Positions 62,103-64,000 of a DNA stretch of 64,000 nt are shown piece after piece. The notes below the pieces were generated by a model that ran no database searches, was not told where the DNA came from, and saw nothing but the letters and a program-made list of their open reading frames with translations. Source of the stretch: UBA7330 sp965243485 (GTDB lineage Bacteria > Bacteroidota > Bacteroidia > Cytophagales > Cyclobacteriaceae); assembly GCA_965243485.1 (NCBI GenBank), contig CBDEVP010000001.1:3534001-3598000 (forward strand). The letters are read 5' to 3'. Numbering within the stretch: the first letter of the stretch is position 1; every line of letters begins with the position of its first letter. The translations under genes and the position numbers were made by a program.

Positions 62103-64000
62103 ATGGCTACATACAAAACCCCTGATGTCTACGTAAAGGAGATATCACTATTACCTCCCTCAGTAGCGGAGGTAGAAACTGCCATCCCGGCATTTATTGG
62201 ATATACCAAAAAGTATACTCACAATGGTAAGTCCTGGCTGTACAAGCCGAAGGAAGTAGCTTCCATGCTGGACTTTGTCGAAATTTTCGGAGGAGGACCT
62301 CCAATAGAACCGACCGTCGAGCTGGACCCGGTTACCAGCACGGTGACCTCAGTTGATCTTGGCGCTAATACGTATTACCTGTACGACAGCCTTCGGTTGT
62401 TTTTTGATAATGGAGGTGGTAAGTGCTACATCGTGAGTGTTGGGGAAATTGGTGATCCTGTGGATATTGGGGATGATACCAAAGGGATCCTTAAGGGGCT
62501 GAAAGCTTTGGAAAAGGAAGATGAACCCACCATGCTGATCTGTCCCGATGCTGTTTCCTTGTCAGATACCAACCTGGCGTCATTTCAGCAGCAGGCACTC
62601 AAACAAGCCGCAAAGCTGATGGACAGAATCGCTGTACTGGACATTAAAAACAGTGGGGATCATGACGCGGATATTCAAAACTTCCGAGACAATGTAGGTA
62701 TCAACAATCTTAAATACGGCGCTGCATACACCCCATGGCTCAATACAGCCTATCCAAAAATAGTTAAATACAGATCGCTCACGCTCAAAAAGGGGGCTAC
62801 TACGATGAATTTCCGCAGTCTTACCAAGGATACGGATATCAGGGACTATATTGATAGCCTGCTTCAGCCCAGTATTAACGGGGTAAATAGCATCAAAACC
62901 GCTGTTACAGAGAATGCCACCTTACTGGGAGGAGAAGATACCCTGCAGGAAAAATTCGTGTCACTTTATGAAGATGTGGAAGCAGCCTCGGAGGCATATG
63001 ATGCAGGCACACCATCTACTTTAACAGATCTGAAAAATGCTGTGAGCGCCCTGCTCAAATTTAACTTTGATGTGCTGACTGCGGTCGGTACCTACTATGC
63101 CGGGCTACCTGATCCAGGTACCGACCCTGCTGTGACAAAATATGCTTACAAGCTAAAAAACGATGTGCCGACACTGGGAGCGGATAATGGCATTGACGAC
63201 CTTTCGCAGGACAGCCAGCAGGATCATGTAAAAGCCCTGGAGCATGCAGATGTATGGAGTCAGACACCTACGGGCTACACTCCGGCAACCTTTACGACGA
63301 ATGTGAATAATATTTTTGGCAACGGCACCATCAATTCCAATCTCAACACCCCTTTAAAAAATGAATACAAGGCGTTGTTTGATGCCGGAAATCATGTGGG
63401 TATTGCACAGAAAGCTGCATCAGCTGCTGCTGCATACTGGGGAGCACTTAACGGATGGATTGCTGAATTTACCACTGCTGCCACCAGCTACGAGGATACT
63501 TTTGATGCAGGACTTGCTGAAATTGCAGGATCATACAAAGCCATCCTCGGGGAAGTTGCCAATGCTCTCAATGACTGCCCGCCAAGTGGCGCTGTCGCAG
63601 GTGTGATGGCTTATGTGGATGAGACCAGGGGAGTCTGGAAAGCTCCGGCCAACGTAAGCCTTAACTCCGTGATAGGTCCTATGGTACTCATTAACAATGA
63701 AGAGCAGGAAGATCTCAATGTCGATGTAAATGCCGGTAAATCCGTAAATGCCATTCGCGCTTTCACCGGGAAAGGAACCCTGATCTGGGGTGCCAGGACA
63801 CTCGCAGGAAATGATAATGAATGGAGGTATGTTTCTGTACGACGGTTTTATAACATGGTTGAAGAGTCTGTGAAGAAATCGACCTACTGGGCCGTATTTG
63901 AGCCGAACAATGCTAACACATGGATCCGGGTGAAAGCCATGATAGAAAACTACCTGAAGGATAAGTGGAGGGATGGTGCACTCATGGGTGCTGTACCCGA
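62103..64000 (+). CDS. Contractile tail sheath protein of an eCIS, 3' end outside the window
   Basis: The frame opens at ATG 62103 (MATYKTPDVYVKEISLLPPS) and runs 632 codons to the window edge without a stop. The N-terminal 'TAIPAFIGYTKKY' and the distal 'PPSGAVAGVMAYVDETRGVW' and 'KGTLIWGARTLAGNDNEW' are sheath signatures (Phage_sheath_1 type). Between residues ~255 and ~490 lies an Ala/Thr-rich, partly helical insertion, making it larger than a usual ~480-residue sheath. The protein assembles around the tube and contracts to drive injection. It seems to lack fewer than 100 residues at the C-terminus. Confidence 0.93.
   Translation, partial: MATYKTPDVYVKEISLLPPSVAEVETAIPAFIGYTKKYTHNGKSWLYKPKEVASMLDFVEIFGGGPPIEPTVELDPVTSTVTSVDLGANTYYLYDSLRLFFDNGGGKCYIVSVGEIGDPVDIGDDTKGILKGLKALEKEDEPTMLICPDAVSLSDTNLASFQQQALKQAAKLMDRIAVLDIKNSGDHDADIQNFRDNVGINNLKYGAAYTPWLNTAYPKIVKYRSLTLKKGATTMNFRSLTKDTDIRDYIDSLLQPSINGVNSIKTAVTENATLLGGEDTLQEKFVSLYEDVEAASEAYDAGTPSTLTDLKNAVSALLKFNFDVLTAVGTYYAGLPDPGTDPAVTKYAYKLKNDVPTLGADNGIDDLSQDSQQDHVKALEHADVWSQTPTGYTPATFTTNVNNIFGNGTINSNLNTPLKNEYKALFDAGNHVGIAQKAASAAAAYWGALNGWIAEFTTAATSYEDTFDAGLAEIAGSYKAILGEVANALNDCPPSGAVAGVMAYVDETRGVWKAPANVSLNSVIGPMVLINNEEQEDLNVDVNAGKSVNAIRAFTGKGTLIWGARTLAGNDNEWRYVSVRRFYNMVEESVKKSTYWAVFEPNNANTWIRVKAMIENYLKDKWRDGALMGAVP

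Noticed and set aside
60313..64000. Prophage tail genes
   Set aside because: DUF4157 effectors and DUF4255 beside the sheath, with no integrase, capsid or terminase genes in view, indicate an extracellular contractile injection system instead.

Overview
The window reads as chromosomal DNA of a marine-type Bacteroidota, most likely order Cytophagales. The evidence is a SusC/SusD pair driven by an ECF sigma/FecR anti-sigma couple, a 1346-residue hybrid two-component regulator, a proteorhodopsin beside its retinal-forming oxygenase, promoters of the TTG-N19-TAnnTTTG kind, many lipoboxes and Tat-like signals, and an extracellular contractile injection system (eCIS) resembling those of Algoriphagus relatives. 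Genus is inference. I saw no rRNA, no tRNA and no CRISPR array.

Layout. 1-493: 5' part of an L-lactate permease gene (minus). 0.6-15.6 kb: a polysaccharide utilization locus with sigma factor, FecR, SusC with an STN signalling domain, SusD, a DUF5060/DUF4038 glycosidase, a beta-propeller lipoprotein, a large lipoprotein resembling lambda-carrageenase (GH150), and a sodium:solute symporter. 15.8-24.8 kb: housekeeping and envelope genes (DUF892 protein, exported formylglycine-generating enzyme, purB, a PaaE-like reductase, PhoD phosphatase, and a sigma factor/membrane protein/outer-membrane protein operon). 24.8-41 kb: a repeat-rich block with a REP-associated transposase (RAYT), a decayed RAYT copy, a truncated duplicate of a sialidase-like gene and many dispersed REP-like hairpins, interleaved with exported carbohydrate-type enzymes (sialidase-like protein, esterase, aldo/keto reductase, two enolase-superfamily proteins) and the hybrid two-component regulator. 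40.7-48.9 kb: GTP-dependent PEP carboxykinase, GH10 xylanase, Bor-like lipoprotein, and a TonB-dependent receptor divergent from a LytS/LytTR-type kinase-regulator pair. 48.9-50.7 kb: rhodopsin and Blh oxygenase. 51-64 kb: start of an eCIS locus with two DUF4157 effector-type proteins, a DUF4255 protein, an unassigned eCIS protein and a tail sheath protein cut by the window end.

How it fits together. The cell appears to import complex, probably sulfated, algal or plant polysaccharides through dedicated outer-membrane receptors, and to supplement its energy with light. The most novel material is at the right end. A 2595-residue protein looks like two eCIS effectors fused head to tail, each with its own DUF4157 leader and HNH-type nuclease-like motif. 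The next protein joins DUF4157 to a domain with a His-Gly/Cys arrangement like clan CD (caspase-type) peptidases. An inverted repeat overlapping a Bacteroidota-type promoter sits between these effector genes and the structural operon. The second unusual feature is the RAYT/REP system at 24.8-27.4 kb and its scattered copies.
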